From NCBI RefSeq assembly GCF_001045555.1, contig NZ_LFBU01000002.1, forward strand, positions 248,001 through 312,000: a stretch of 64,000 nucleotides of DNA. Reading direction: 5' to 3'. The notes under the pieces were generated by a model that was not told the origin of the DNA, searched no databases, and worked only from the letters and a program-made list of their open reading frames with translations. Positions 17,814 through 26,541 of the stretch are shown piece after piece. The position numbers were made by a program, and so were the translations under genes. The DNA is from Marinobacter subterrani. GTDB lineage: Bacteria > Pseudomonadota > Gammaproteobacteria > Pseudomonadales > Oleiphilaceae. The number at the start of each line of letters is the position of its first letter. The stretch's first letter is position 1.

Positions 17814-17877
17814 GGGGCCAGATGAACGCTTCTGCCCCCGTACATCTGGGGTCAGATGAAAGCTTTCATCTGACCCC
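17814..17877. repeat. REP-like palindrome pair downstream of metQ
   Basis: A perfect 30-bp palindrome lies at 17848-17877 (half-site GGGGTCAGATGAAAG). Just before it, at 17814-17838, is a degenerate relative (GGGGCCAGATGAACG, ending TCTGCCCC). The two are in direct order, like paired repetitive extragenic palindromes. No transposase is adjacent. Confidence 0.6.
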
Positions 17878-17885
17878 GTCTTCAC

Positions 17886-17925
17886 AAAAAAAGGCCGGGC
17901 AGCCAAAGCTGCCCGGCCTTTTTTC
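17886..17925. terminator. Bidirectional intrinsic terminator between metQ and peroxiredoxin
   Basis: AGGCCGGGCAGC, a CAAA loop and GCTGCCCGGCCT form a GC-rich stem flanked by A-run and T-run, so it can stop transcription from both convergent genes. Confidence 0.88.
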
Positions 17926-17929
17926 ACTC

Positions 17930-18583
17930 TTAGTTGCCACTCCAGTTCGCTTTCGGGTCCGGCGTCATCCTCAGGTAGGATTTCACCGCCTTATAGCCTT
18001 GCGGGAAGCGTTGCTTGATCTCGTCTTCATCCTGCAGTGACGGAACGATTACCACATCGCCGCCCTGCTCCCAGTTGCCGGGCGTTGCAACCTTGTGCTC
18101 GTCGGTCAGCTGTAGCGAGTCGATCACCCGAAGCACTTCGTTGAAGTTACGGCCGGTGCTGGCCGGGTAGGTGATGATCAGCCGTACCTTCTTGTTCGGG
18201 TCAATCACGAACAGGGAGCGAACGGTCAGGCTGCTGTCGGCATTGGGGTGGATCATGTCATACAGCTCGGACACCTTGCGGTCCTGGTCGGCGATGATGG
18301 GGAAGTTCACCGCGCAGCCCTGGGTTTCGTTGATGTCCTTGATCCACTCGTGATGGGAATCCACCGGATCCACGCTCAGGGCGATCGCCTTGACGTTGCG
18401 CTTGGCGAATTGGTCCTTGAGTTTGGCCGTCAGGCCCAGCTCGGTGGTGCAGACCGGCGTGAAGTCAGCGGGATGCGAGAACAGAACCCCCCAGCTGTCG
18501 CCCAGCCAGTCGTGAAACGAAATCTTTCCTTCACTGGAATCCTGCTCGAAATCGGGTGCGGTATCTCCAAGACGTAAACTCAT
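17930..18583 (-). CDS. 1-Cys peroxiredoxin (Prx6-type)
   Basis: A 217-residue thiol peroxidase that reduces hydrogen peroxide and organic peroxides in the cytoplasm. The peroxidatic Cys45 lies in FTPVCTTELG. The long C-terminal extension (GGDVVIVPSL, FPQGYKAVKSYLRMTPDP) places it in the Prx6/1-Cys group rather than AhpC. Another Cys at 90 is not at a normal resolving position. It is monocistronic with its own terminator. Confidence 0.92.
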   Translation of the reverse strand: MSLRLGDTAPDFEQDSSEGKISFHDWLGDSWGVLFSHPADFTPVCTTELGLTAKLKDQFAKRNVKAIALSVDPVDSHHEWIKDINETQGCAVNFPIIADQDRKVSELYDMIHPNADSSLTVRSLFVIDPNKKVRLIITYPASTGRNFNEVLRVIDSLQLTDEHKVATPGNWEQGGDVVIVPSLQDEDEIKQRFPQGYKAVKSYLRMTPDPKANWSGN

Positions 18584-18708
18584 GGGTGCTCTCCTCTGAT
18601 CATGGTTTTGGCAGTTACGTGGGCGAATCCGGCCCTAAATTTGTCGGGTCTGAAACCTGAGTGTATACGACAGAACCTTGTGCCGGATGAGGCAATTGCA
18701 AGGGGGGC

Positions 18709-20067
18709 TCAGACCCCCAGCTTGCGCTCCTTGTCAAAGTACTCCCGGGTCAGTCTGAACACCACCGGGCTGAGCAACAACAGGGCGATCAGGTTGGGCA
18801 GCGCCATCATGGCATTCAGGGTATCTGCCACCAACCAGATGAACCCCAGTTTCACGGTGGCGCCCACCGGAATCGCCAGAATCCACAGTACCCGATAGGG
18901 CACGATGGCCTTCACGCCGAACAGGAACTCAATGCAACGCTCGCCATAGAACGACCAGCCAATAATGGTAGTAAAGGCGAAGATTGCCAGGGCGATGGCC
19001 ACCAGATAGTTCCCGAAGCCCGGCAGGCCCTGTTCAAACGCCAGAGACGTGAGCGCCGCGCCGGTTTCACCGGAGGTCCAGACCCCGGAGGTGATAATCA
19101 CCAGGCCGGTGATGCTGCACACGATGATTGTGTCGATAAAGGTGCCGAGCATGGCCACCATGCCCTGCTTGACCGGTACCTTGGTCTGGGCGGCGGCGTG
19201 GGCGATGGGCGCAGAGCCCAGGCCGGCCTCGTTGGAGAAGATGCCCCGGGCGACGCCGAAACGGATGGCGGCCCAGACTGCCGCACCGGCGAAACCACCC
19301 TGGGCGGCGATTGGGCTGAAGGCATGGGTGAAAATCACACGGAATGCTTCCGGGATGGCACTGGCATTAATGGCCAGCACGACCAGGCCCACGAGCACGT
19401 AAGACACCGCCATCAGCGGTACCAGGGCACTGGCAACATGGCCGATGCGGCGGATGCCACCAATCAGCACCAGGCCAACGAGCACCATCAGGATGACGCC
19501 GGTTACCCAGTGGGGCAGGCCGAAGTTGGCTTCCAGTACATCCGCAACGGAGTTTGCCTGCACGGTATTGCCGATGCCGAAGGCCGCAACAGAGGCGAAT
19601 ATCGCAAACAGGATGCCGAGCCAGGCCCACTTGCTGCCGAGCCCGTTACGGATGTAGTACATGGGGCCGCCGACGTGGTCACCGCGTTCGTCCACCTCGC
19701 GGAAACGTACCGCCAGTACCGCCTCGGAATACTTGGTGGCCATGCCGACCAGGGCGGTGAGCCACATCCAGAACAGGGCACCGGGGCCGCCCAGGAATAC
19801 TGCGGTGGCCACGCCGGCGATATTGCCGGTACCAACGGTTGCCGAGAGCGCGGTCATCAAAGCCTGGAACGGAGGGATCTCGCCGTCGGAGTCATCGCCC
19901 CGGGCCCGGCCGCTCCACATCAGGCGAAAGCCGGCGCCAAGTTTCAGGATCGGCATCAGCTTCAGGCCGATGCTCAGGAACAGGCCCACGCCCAGGATCA
20001 TCACCAGCATGGGCGGGCCCCATACCAGCCCGTTTATCTGTCCGATGAAGTCAGAAATAGCTTCCAT
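18709..20067 (-). CDS. Sodium:alanine/glycine symporter (AGCS family)
   Basis: A 452-residue inner-membrane transporter. The AGCS signature is clear near the N-terminus (FQALMTALSATVGTGNIAGV), followed by GGPGALFWMW and the central ARGIFSNEAGLGSAPIAHAA block. Members import alanine, glycine or similar small amino acids with sodium. It is transcribed alone, divergent from the CBS gene. The substrate is not readable from sequence. Confidence 0.9.
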   Translation of the reverse strand: MEAISDFIGQINGLVWGPPMLVMILGVGLFLSIGLKLMPILKLGAGFRLMWSGRARGDDSDGEIPPFQALMTALSATVGTGNIAGVATAVFLGGPGALFWMWLTALVGMATKYSEAVLAVRFREVDERGDHVGGPMYYIRNGLGSKWAWLGILFAIFASVAAFGIGNTVQANSVADVLEANFGLPHWVTGVILMVLVGLVLIGGIRRIGHVASALVPLMAVSYVLVGLVVLAINASAIPEAFRVIFTHAFSPIAAQGGFAGAAVWAAIRFGVARGIFSNEAGLGSAPIAHAAAQTKVPVKQGMVAMLGTFIDTIIVCSITGLVIITSGVWTSGETGAALTSLAFEQGLPGFGNYLVAIALAIFAFTTIIGWSFYGERCIEFLFGVKAIVPYRVLWILAIPVGATVKLGFIWLVADTLNAMMALPNLIALLLLSPVVFRLTREYFDKERKLGV

Positions 20068-20249
20068 GGGATCTCCTTTTTTGTGCCATGGATTGGTTTC
20101 AATAGTTGACCCTTGAAGGGTATAACCGATTGAGTTTAGTCAGTTATTTTTCCTTGTAAACTCGCGGGCCGGTAAAAGTGGTCGATTCGGGTGTGATTGC
20201 CTATGCTCATAGCAAAGGCGTCCACCCACCAACGAGAGGGACTGAGCTC

Positions 20250-20681
20250 ATGCGCTCGCTTAAAGTGTCAGATGTCATGTGGAACCACATCGAGCCGATC
20301 CGGTGTGGAGCGCCGCTCACCCATGTAGTGAAAACCCTGCTGCACAACCACGTGACCGGTCTTCCGGTGGTTGATGAGCACCGCCATGTTCTCGGCTTCA
20401 TTTCCGAGCAGGACTGCATTCATGCGCTGTTGGTGAGCAGCTATCACGGCGAAGGCGACCCGACCGTGGACGATGTGATGTTTCGCAAGCCGTTGACGAT
20501 TTCGCCGGAGATGTCGGTGGTGGATCTTGCCCAGAACCTCGGCGCGGGCAAGCCGAAGGTGTACCCTGTTGTGGATCACGACAAACTGATTGGCATTGTC
20601 ACGCGTACAGCCATTCTGGCTGAATTGGCGCGCACCGGTTACGGGCTTGAGCTGCCCAGGTACGCCAATGTCGAAGACTGA
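20250..20681 (+). CDS. Two-CBS-domain protein
   Basis: A 143-residue stand-alone CBS pair (about 5-65 and 75-135), recognisable from VSDVMWNHIEPIRCGAPLTH, TGLPVVDEHRHVLGFISEQD, VDDVMFRKPLTISPEMSV and VYPVVDHDKLIGIVTRTAIL. Such modules bind adenosine nucleotides and regulate partner proteins. The ATG at 20250 follows AGAGGGAC. It lies 30 bp before the S-formylglutathione hydrolase gene and may share its transcript. Confidence 0.88.
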   Translation: MRSLKVSDVMWNHIEPIRCGAPLTHVVKTLLHNHVTGLPVVDEHRHVLGFISEQDCIHALLVSSYHGEGDPTVDDVMFRKPLTISPEMSVVDLAQNLGAGKPKVYPVVDHDKLIGIVTRTAILAELARTGYGLELPRYANVED

Positions 20682-20711
20682 TCCACTTCCCTGTAAAAAA
20701 TTGAGGCCACT

Positions 20712-21554
20712 ATGGAACTCCTGTCCACGAACGTCAGTTTCGAAGGCGAGCATCGTCGTTACCGGCACACCTCGGCGACCCTGGAATGCGATATGGAATT
20801 CGCGGTGTACCTGCCGCCGGCGGCCATTGGTGCAACTCCGAAAAAGGTCCCGGTGCTCTACTGGCTCTCGGGGCTGACCTGTACCGACCAGAACTTCATG
20901 CAGAAGGCCGGTGCCCAGAAACGGGCCGCGAAGCTGGGCATGGCCATCGTCTGCCCGGACACCAGCCCCCGCGGCGTGAACCTGCCCGGCGAAGATGACA
21001 GCTACGATTTCGGCTCCGGGGCGGGTTTTTATATCAACGCCACCCAGCAGCCCTGGGCGCCGCACTACCGGATGTACGATTACGTGGTGAAGGAATTGCC
21101 CCAACTGATCGAGAACGAGTTGCCGGTTACCGACAAGCGCGCCATCAGTGGCCATTCCATGGGCGGCCACGGCGCTTTGATCGCTGCCCTGAAAAACCCC
21201 GGCCGCTATGCCTCGGTATCGGCGTTTGCACCCATCGCCAACCCCACCGAGTGCCCCTGGGGCCAGAAAGCGTTTAAAGGTTACCTCGGTGACGATGAGC
21301 GGAGCTGGGAGGAGTGGGATGCGACACTGCTGATACCCACGGCCCGGGAGCGCCTGCCGTTACTGGTGGATCAGGGTACCGCGGATGAGTTTCTCGACAG
21401 CCAGTTGAACCCGGATGCACTGGCCGATGCCTGTGAGAAGTTCCATCACCGCGTCAACCTGCGCATGCACCGGGGCTACGACCACAGCTATTTCTTCATT
21501 GCCTCGTTTATTGATGACCATCTGGACCATCATGCCGAGGCTATGGGCTTGTGA
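20712..21554 (+). CDS. fghA: S-formylglutathione hydrolase
   Basis: A 280-residue esterase-D family serine hydrolase. It cleaves S-formylglutathione to formate and glutathione, the second step of glutathione-dependent formaldehyde detoxification. The alpha/beta-hydrolase triad is visible: Ser149 in SGHSMGGHG, Asp225 in QGTADEFL and His258 in RGYDHSYFF. The LSGLTCTDQNFMQKAG and DTSPRG motifs are standard. The partner formaldehyde dehydrogenase is not in this window. Confidence 0.94.
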   Translation: MELLSTNVSFEGEHRRYRHTSATLECDMEFAVYLPPAAIGATPKKVPVLYWLSGLTCTDQNFMQKAGAQKRAAKLGMAIVCPDTSPRGVNLPGEDDSYDFGSGAGFYINATQQPWAPHYRMYDYVVKELPQLIENELPVTDKRAISGHSMGGHGALIAALKNPGRYASVSAFAPIANPTECPWGQKAFKGYLGDDERSWEEWDATLLIPTARERLPLLVDQGTADEFLDSQLNPDALADACEKFHHRVNLRMHRGYDHSYFFIASFIDDHLDHHAEAMGL

Positions 21555-21570
21555 GCGGGTTGTGAGAGGC

Positions 21571-22761
21571 CTATGAACGGAAGCCCCAGACCAGGCTGAA
21601 GTCCATGGAGGGCATGATTTCGGGCTCTTCCAGGGCCCGGATGTTGAATTCCAGCAAGCTGGTGTCGCGCTCGAAGGTGCCGCTGTAGCGATTGCCCCGG
21701 GGGCCGAAAATGGCCTTCACAAACGGCCCGCGGGCCCTGACCGGGCGCCGGGTAACCACGCCGACTTCGTTGTTCTGCAGGCGTACCAGAATGCCCGGCG
21801 GGTAGTCGCCCAGAACCTGCAATAACGCCCTGGGTATGGCCGGGCGGAAGTTGCCATCGGCCAGGTTGCCGATCAGTTTGCGGGCATCGGTAATGTTCAT
21901 GCGCTTGCGGTAGGCCCGCTTGGTGATCATCGCCACGTAGCGCTCGGCCAGCGCCAGAATCTCCGCTTCCGGCCGGATTTCGGTACCACTGAGGCCCTTC
22001 GGGTAGCCGCTGCCGTTGGCTTGTTCGTGGTGCTGGGCAATGATGGTCAGCAGCAGTTTATTGTTGACGCCGGCAGCCCGGAGTGCCTGAATGCTGCGCT
22101 CGGGATGCTTGCGAATCACCTCCCGCTGTTCGTCGTTCAGAATGGTATTCGAGGCGTTCAGCTTGTCGGCAATCGGCACCAGTGCCAGGTTTGCCGTGAG
22201 CGCGGCGGCGGTGAGTACCGCAATCCGTTTTTCCTCCAGGCCAAATTGCCGGGCGATGAACTGGCAGAGGATGGCGTAGAACAGGATCTGTTCGTGGATC
22301 ACTGGCCCGACGGAGTAGAGGTGAACCAGCGCCAGGCTCGCCTCGGGTGCTTCCGTGCAGGTGCGCTCCATCATCCGGGCGAGGCCGAGCAGGCGCTTCT
22401 GGGCGGACGGATCGGCTTCGGTGACCGCCTTTAACGTGGCTTCGAGGGTGTGAATCAGATCCGGGTAATCGGCAAACGGATTGCGTTCCCGGTTATCCTC
22501 GAACACTTCCTCCTGGGGCCGCTCAATCTTCCGGGGCTTGAACCGGCCTCGCTCGAACAGCTGCTCCAGCTGGGAGTTGGTCTGAATTACATAGCCCTGG
22601 CGCAGGAGCACATTGCCGTCGGAATCATAGACATTCCAGGGCAGGGGCCGGCCAATGGTCAGCGCGCCGGGGGCGATTCGGACGAGTTCGGTCAAATCAG
22701 GTGTCTCGGGTATAAGCCAATGTTCCGGCAAGTGTAACCTCGAAAGCCCGCTTGCCTCCAC
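21571..22761 (-). CDS. Degenerate HD-GYP-domain protein with PilZ-like C-terminal segment
   Basis: A 396-residue protein of the HD-GYP class. The C-terminal half of that domain is preserved (IRKHPERSIQALRAAGV and QHHEQANGSGYPKGLSG). The N-terminal metal motif, normally HDIGK, is replaced by TANLALVPIADK, and HHExxDGSGYP has Asn for Asp. It is therefore probably not an active c-di-GMP phosphodiesterase and may sense c-di-GMP or act as a scaffold. The start is a GTG at 22761, and a TTG ten codons later is possible. It is divergent from a diguanylate cyclase. The PilZ-like label for the tail is weak. Confidence 0.72.
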   Translation of the reverse strand: MEASGLSRLHLPEHWLIPETPDLTELVRIAPGALTIGRPLPWNVYDSDGNVLLRQGYVIQTNSQLEQLFERGRFKPRKIERPQEEVFEDNRERNPFADYPDLIHTLEATLKAVTEADPSAQKRLLGLARMMERTCTEAPEASLALVHLYSVGPVIHEQILFYAILCQFIARQFGLEEKRIAVLTAAALTANLALVPIADKLNASNTILNDEQREVIRKHPERSIQALRAAGVNNKLLLTIIAQHHEQANGSGYPKGLSGTEIRPEAEILALAERYVAMITKRAYRKRMNITDARKLIGNLADGNFRPAIPRALLQVLGDYPPGILVRLQNNEVGVVTRRPVRARGPFVKAIFGPRGNRYSGTFERDTSLLEFNIRALEEPEIMPSMDFSLVWGFRS

Positions 22762-22972
22762 TGGACCGGCATAGTTGTGAACGTTTAATGTATTTCTTTT
22801 ACCGGATTTTACAGGTTAAGGCTTTCTTGATTTCAAAACTTGAGTGATCATTCACACTCTGTTCAGCGGAACCGGGAAAACTGTTAAGAAACGTTGCATT
22901 CTGGCGACCTGTCGGATTGCTTCAGTTATTCTGAAGCTGGCTATCATTCGTTTACACAGCGAACCACATTCC

Positions 22973-24001
22973 ATGTTCCATCGCCTCAAGACCGATTTCC
23001 GGTTATCGATCATTGCGCTGTTGGCTGCTTGCGCCGTTCTTGGCATCACGCCGTTTGCGGTCATGCGTTACCTCCAGGGTAACCTGCCGGCGGGACTGGT
23101 CGACACGTCAATCCTTCTGGGGATCTGTTCAGCGTTGGTGTATGCCTGGGTAACCGGTGATACCCGCAGAAGCGGCCTGGCGGTGGCGGTCATTATCTGC
23201 AGTGGCGCGGTGGTGGTGGGAGTCGTGGTTGGCGAGCCCGGGCTGTTCTGGTTGTATCCGTGCCTGGTAACCACCTTCTTCCTCACCAACGCCCGCATTG
23301 CGGTTGTCTTGAATATCGCTTCCGTGGTGGCCCTGATGGTTCACGGTGGGGCCTTCCGGTCTGACATCCAGATGTGGTCCTTCTCCGCCACGGCGCTGGT
23401 CGTCAGTGCCTGCGCCTATGTGTTTGCCCACAGGAACCATGACCAGCGGGAGCGCCTGGAGCATCTGGCTACCATTGATCCGCTGACCGGCATCAAGAAT
23501 CGCCGCTCGATGGATCAGGAGCTGGATCTGGCAGCGGCCAATGCCGAGCGAACGGGGCTGCCCTATGCTCTGGTGTTGCTGGATATCGATCATTTCAAGA
23601 AGATCAACGACGAGCATGGCCATGGAGTCGGTGACGACGTGCTCATTGAGATGGTTGAACTGCTGCGGCAGAACACGCGCAAGTCAGACCAGTTATTCCG
23701 CTTCGGCGGCGAGGAATTCGTGCTGCTGTTGCCGGGGGTTGACGGTATCGGCCTGAAGGCGGTGATGAACAATCTCCAGCAGGTGCTGCGCAAGTACATG
23801 AAGCATCCCGGTGGCTCGGTTACGGCCTCGTTTGGCGTTGCCCTGCTCAAGCACGGCGAGAGCGTTGCAAGCTGGCTGGACCGGGCGGATGCCGCGCTTT
23901 ACGAGGCCAAGGAAACCGGCCGTGACCGGATCGTGTTCGCGGACGCTCAGCGCACGATGGACCGGGCAGGGGGTTCCGCCGAACCCCTGTCCGGGGCATA
24001 A
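22973..24001 (+). CDS. Membrane-bound diguanylate cyclase
   Basis: A 342-residue protein. The N-terminal 150 residues hold about five to six membrane helices with almost no periplasmic loop. A GGDEF domain follows with an intact GGEEF active site (FRFGGEEFVLLL) and an I-site RKSD five residues upstream, so it should make c-di-GMP with feedback inhibition. The ATG at 22973 begins MFHRLKTDFRLS. Longer starts are possible. Its 3' end overlaps the convergent MATE gene by 55 bp. Confidence 0.87.
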   Translation: MFHRLKTDFRLSIIALLAACAVLGITPFAVMRYLQGNLPAGLVDTSILLGICSALVYAWVTGDTRRSGLAVAVIICSGAVVVGVVVGEPGLFWLYPCLVTTFFLTNARIAVVLNIASVVALMVHGGAFRSDIQMWSFSATALVVSACAYVFAHRNHDQRERLEHLATIDPLTGIKNRRSMDQELDLAAANAERTGLPYALVLLDIDHFKKINDEHGHGVGDDVLIEMVELLRQNTRKSDQLFRFGGEEFVLLLPGVDGIGLKAVMNNLQQVLRKYMKHPGGSVTASFGVALLKHGESVASWLDRADAALYEAKETGRDRIVFADAQRTMDRAGGSAEPLSGA

Positions 24002-25368
24002 AGAAACAGCCGCCAGCCAAGCAGAATGCTGGCCGATACCAGCCCGCCCGTGAGCCCCACCCAGAAGCCTGCCGCGCCCATGGGGGGCACCAGCCAGTCC
24101 GTAAAAGTCAGCGCATAGCCCAGGGGCAGGCCCACGCCCCAGAATGAAAACAGCATGATGAACATCGGGATGCGGGTGTCCTTGTAGCCCCGCAAGGCGC
24201 TGATGCAGGTGACCTGGATAACATCGGCAATCTGGAAGATTGCCGCGAACATCAATAGGCGCACGGTAACGGCTTGTACCTCGGTGTCGCTGGTATAAAG
24301 TGCGGCAATTTCACGGGAAAATACCAGTAGCAGAACCGCGAACACGAGGGCCGTGGCGGCTGCCAGGATCAGTGAGCTGCGGGCAATCAGCCGTGCGGTA
24401 TCCGGTGCCCGGGCGCCCATCAGGAAGCTGACCCGCAGGGTCAGGGCCATGCCGATACTCAACGGCAGCATGAACAGCAGCGATACCACATTCAGGGCAA
24501 TCTGATGGCCCGCCACCACCACCGGGCCCAGCGGTGCCAGGAACAGGGCAATAACCGAAAACAGGCTGGCCTCGACAAAAATGGTGAAGCCAATGGGCAC
24601 GCCAATGCCGAGAATGTAACGGATGCCTGCCATGTCCGGTTTGACCCAGTCGGCCACCAGGTGGAACTGCCAGTACACCCGGCTGCGGTTCAGGTAAACC
24701 AGCAGGGCAATGGCAGCAACACCATTGGAAATCGAGGTGGCCCAGCCACAGCCGATGCCACCCATGGCCGGAAGGCCCAGCTTGCCGTAGATGAAGATGT
24801 AGTTCATCGGCAGGTTGATCAGGGTGCTGAGCACGGAAAAGGCCATGATCACCCGAGTATGGCCCAGGCCATCGGTGAGCCCCCGAAGCGCCGTGATCAG
24901 AAGCAATGCCGGCACGCCCCAGGCAAAGGCATCCAGATAGCCCTGGGTGATGCGCGCCGTATTGGTTTCCAGGTTCAGCAGCGCCAGCACCGGGTGCACA
25001 TGGGTGAGCAGCAGAATCATGATCACCGCCCCCAGCCCGGCCAGATACAGGCCCTGCCAGGTGGCCGGCATGATTTTCTCCACTGCCCGGGCGCCGTTGT
25101 AGCCGGAAATTATCGGCTGCAGTGCGCCCAGCATGCCCATGAAAAACAGGAACAGCGGCATCCACAGGCTGCTGCCAATACCAACGCCCGCCAGGTCCTC
25201 GGCACTGGCGTGGCCGGCCATAACGGTATCAATCACGCCGTTAGCCATTTGGGCCACCTGGGCGATCAGGATCGGGCCGCCGAGAATGGCCAGGGTGCGC
25301 CATTCGGTCAGCGTTCGGGTGACCAGAGGCTGGCGGGCTTCCGGTAATGGCTGGTGGATTTCATCCAT
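23947..25368 (-). CDS. MATE-family multidrug efflux transporter (NorM-like)
   Basis: A 473-residue protein with twelve membrane helices and the two-fold MATE arrangement: GGPILIAQVAQMANGVIDTV near the start and the mirrored GVPIGFTIFVEASLFSVIAL at mid-length. NorM-type transporters export cationic drugs and dyes in exchange for sodium or protons. It is transcribed alone. The C-terminus overlaps the cyclase gene tail by 55 bp, so antisense interference between the two transcripts is possible. Confidence 0.9.
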   Translation of the reverse strand: MDEIHQPLPEARQPLVTRTLTEWRTLAILGGPILIAQVAQMANGVIDTVMAGHASAEDLAGVGIGSSLWMPLFLFFMGMLGALQPIISGYNGARAVEKIMPATWQGLYLAGLGAVIMILLLTHVHPVLALLNLETNTARITQGYLDAFAWGVPALLLITALRGLTDGLGHTRVIMAFSVLSTLINLPMNYIFIYGKLGLPAMGGIGCGWATSISNGVAAIALLVYLNRSRVYWQFHLVADWVKPDMAGIRYILGIGVPIGFTIFVEASLFSVIALFLAPLGPVVVAGHQIALNVVSLLFMLPLSIGMALTLRVSFLMGARAPDTARLIARSSLILAAATALVFAVLLLVFSREIAALYTSDTEVQAVTVRLLMFAAIFQIADVIQVTCISALRGYKDTRIPMFIMLFSFWGVGLPLGYALTFTDWLVPPMGAAGFWVGLTGGLVSASILLGWRLFLYAPDRGSAEPPARSIVR

Positions 25369-25506
25369 GGGGTGACGAGTCTCTGTTTCGACGCAGGCCG
25401 GGCATGGTAACCGATTGGTCGAGGTAGGGGCATCTGGGTTTGCCCTGCTTTCCGGCGCTGCATGTTTCTCCCAAAACCGTTAAAGTACGCGCTTTCTTCA
25501 CAACAG

Positions 25507-26391
25507 ATGGCAGTGGCAATGAGACTTCTGGTTTTTGTTACGGTTCTGTGGGCGTTTTCCTTCAGTCTGATCGGTGAATTTCTGGCTGGGCAGGTTGACA
25601 GCGACTTTGCGGTGCTCACCCGGGTTCTGCTCGGTGCCCTGGTGTTTCTGCCGTTTACCCGCTGGCGAGGCGTGCCTTCGGGACTCAAGCTCGGCATTCT
25701 GGCCACCGGCATGTTGCAGTTCGGTATCACGTATCTTTGCCTTTACCGTTCCTTCAGCTACCTCACCGTCCCGGAAGTATTGCTGTTCACCATCTTCACG
25801 CCGCTTTACGTGACCCTGCTTGATGACGCCCTGTTCCGACGTTTTTCTCCGGTCGCCCTGCTGGCGGCGGCCATTGCCACTGTGGGTGCGGGCATCATCC
25901 GTTATGACCGACTGAGTGAGGACTTCATCACCGGCTTCCTGCTGCTTCAGGTGGCCAACTTCACCTTTGCTGCCGGCCAGGTTGGCTACAAGCATGTCAT
26001 GCAGCACTTCCCTGTAGCCATGCCGGCCTATCGCACCTTTGGTTATTTCTTTATCGGCGCCCTGATCATTGCCTTGCCGTCCTTCCTGATTTTCGGCAAC
26101 GCCGACAAACTGCCAACGACACCGGTGCAGTGGGGCATTCTGACCTGGCTCGGACTGGCTGCTTCCGGCCTGGGCCTGTTCTTGTGGAACCGCGGTGCCT
26201 GTGTGGTTGATGCCGGCACCCTCGCCATCATGAACAATGCGCTGGTTCCTGCGGGCCTGATCGTGAATCTGCTGATCTGGAACCGTGATGCGGATCTGCT
26301 GCGCCTTGCCCTGGGCGGTGGTGTTATTGCGTTCTCGCTCTGGGTCAACGCCCGGTTCCATTCCCGGGCCCGGCTGGCGGTTTCCGCATAA
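25507..26391 (+). CDS. EamA/DMT-superfamily transporter
   Basis: About 294 residues with ten hydrophobic segments arranged as two EamA repeats. It opens RLLVFVTVLWAFSFSLIGEF, the usual first DMT helix, and includes YLTVPEVLLFTIFTPLYVTL and NNALVPAGLIVNLLIWNRD. The substrate is unknown; related carriers export amino acids or carboxylates. The start is uncertain between ATG 25507 and 25519; neither has a clear ribosome site. It has no partner genes. Confidence 0.83.
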   Translation: MAVAMRLLVFVTVLWAFSFSLIGEFLAGQVDSDFAVLTRVLLGALVFLPFTRWRGVPSGLKLGILATGMLQFGITYLCLYRSFSYLTVPEVLLFTIFTPLYVTLLDDALFRRFSPVALLAAAIATVGAGIIRYDRLSEDFITGFLLLQVANFTFAAGQVGYKHVMQHFPVAMPAYRTFGYFFIGALIIALPSFLIFGNADKLPTTPVQWGILTWLGLAASGLGLFLWNRGACVVDAGTLAIMNNALVPAGLIVNLLIWNRDADLLRLALGGGVIAFSLWVNARFHSRARLAVSA

Positions 26392-26541
26392 GTACCTGCA
26401 CGGACTAAGGTTTCGCGAAGCTCTGCCGTTACACTTCCACACGCAGGGTAACCTTTGATGAATATCAATGATGTTCGTCAGGGGCTACCATTGCGCGCCT
26501 GTTTGTATTCCCGTGGTCAGCTCCAAGTCAGAAGGTCCGTT

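Noticed and set aside
22850..22870. GAGTGATCATTCAC upstream of the diguanylate cyclase as a TetR-type operator
   Set aside because: Only the central TGATCA is symmetric and no regulator gene is adjacent.
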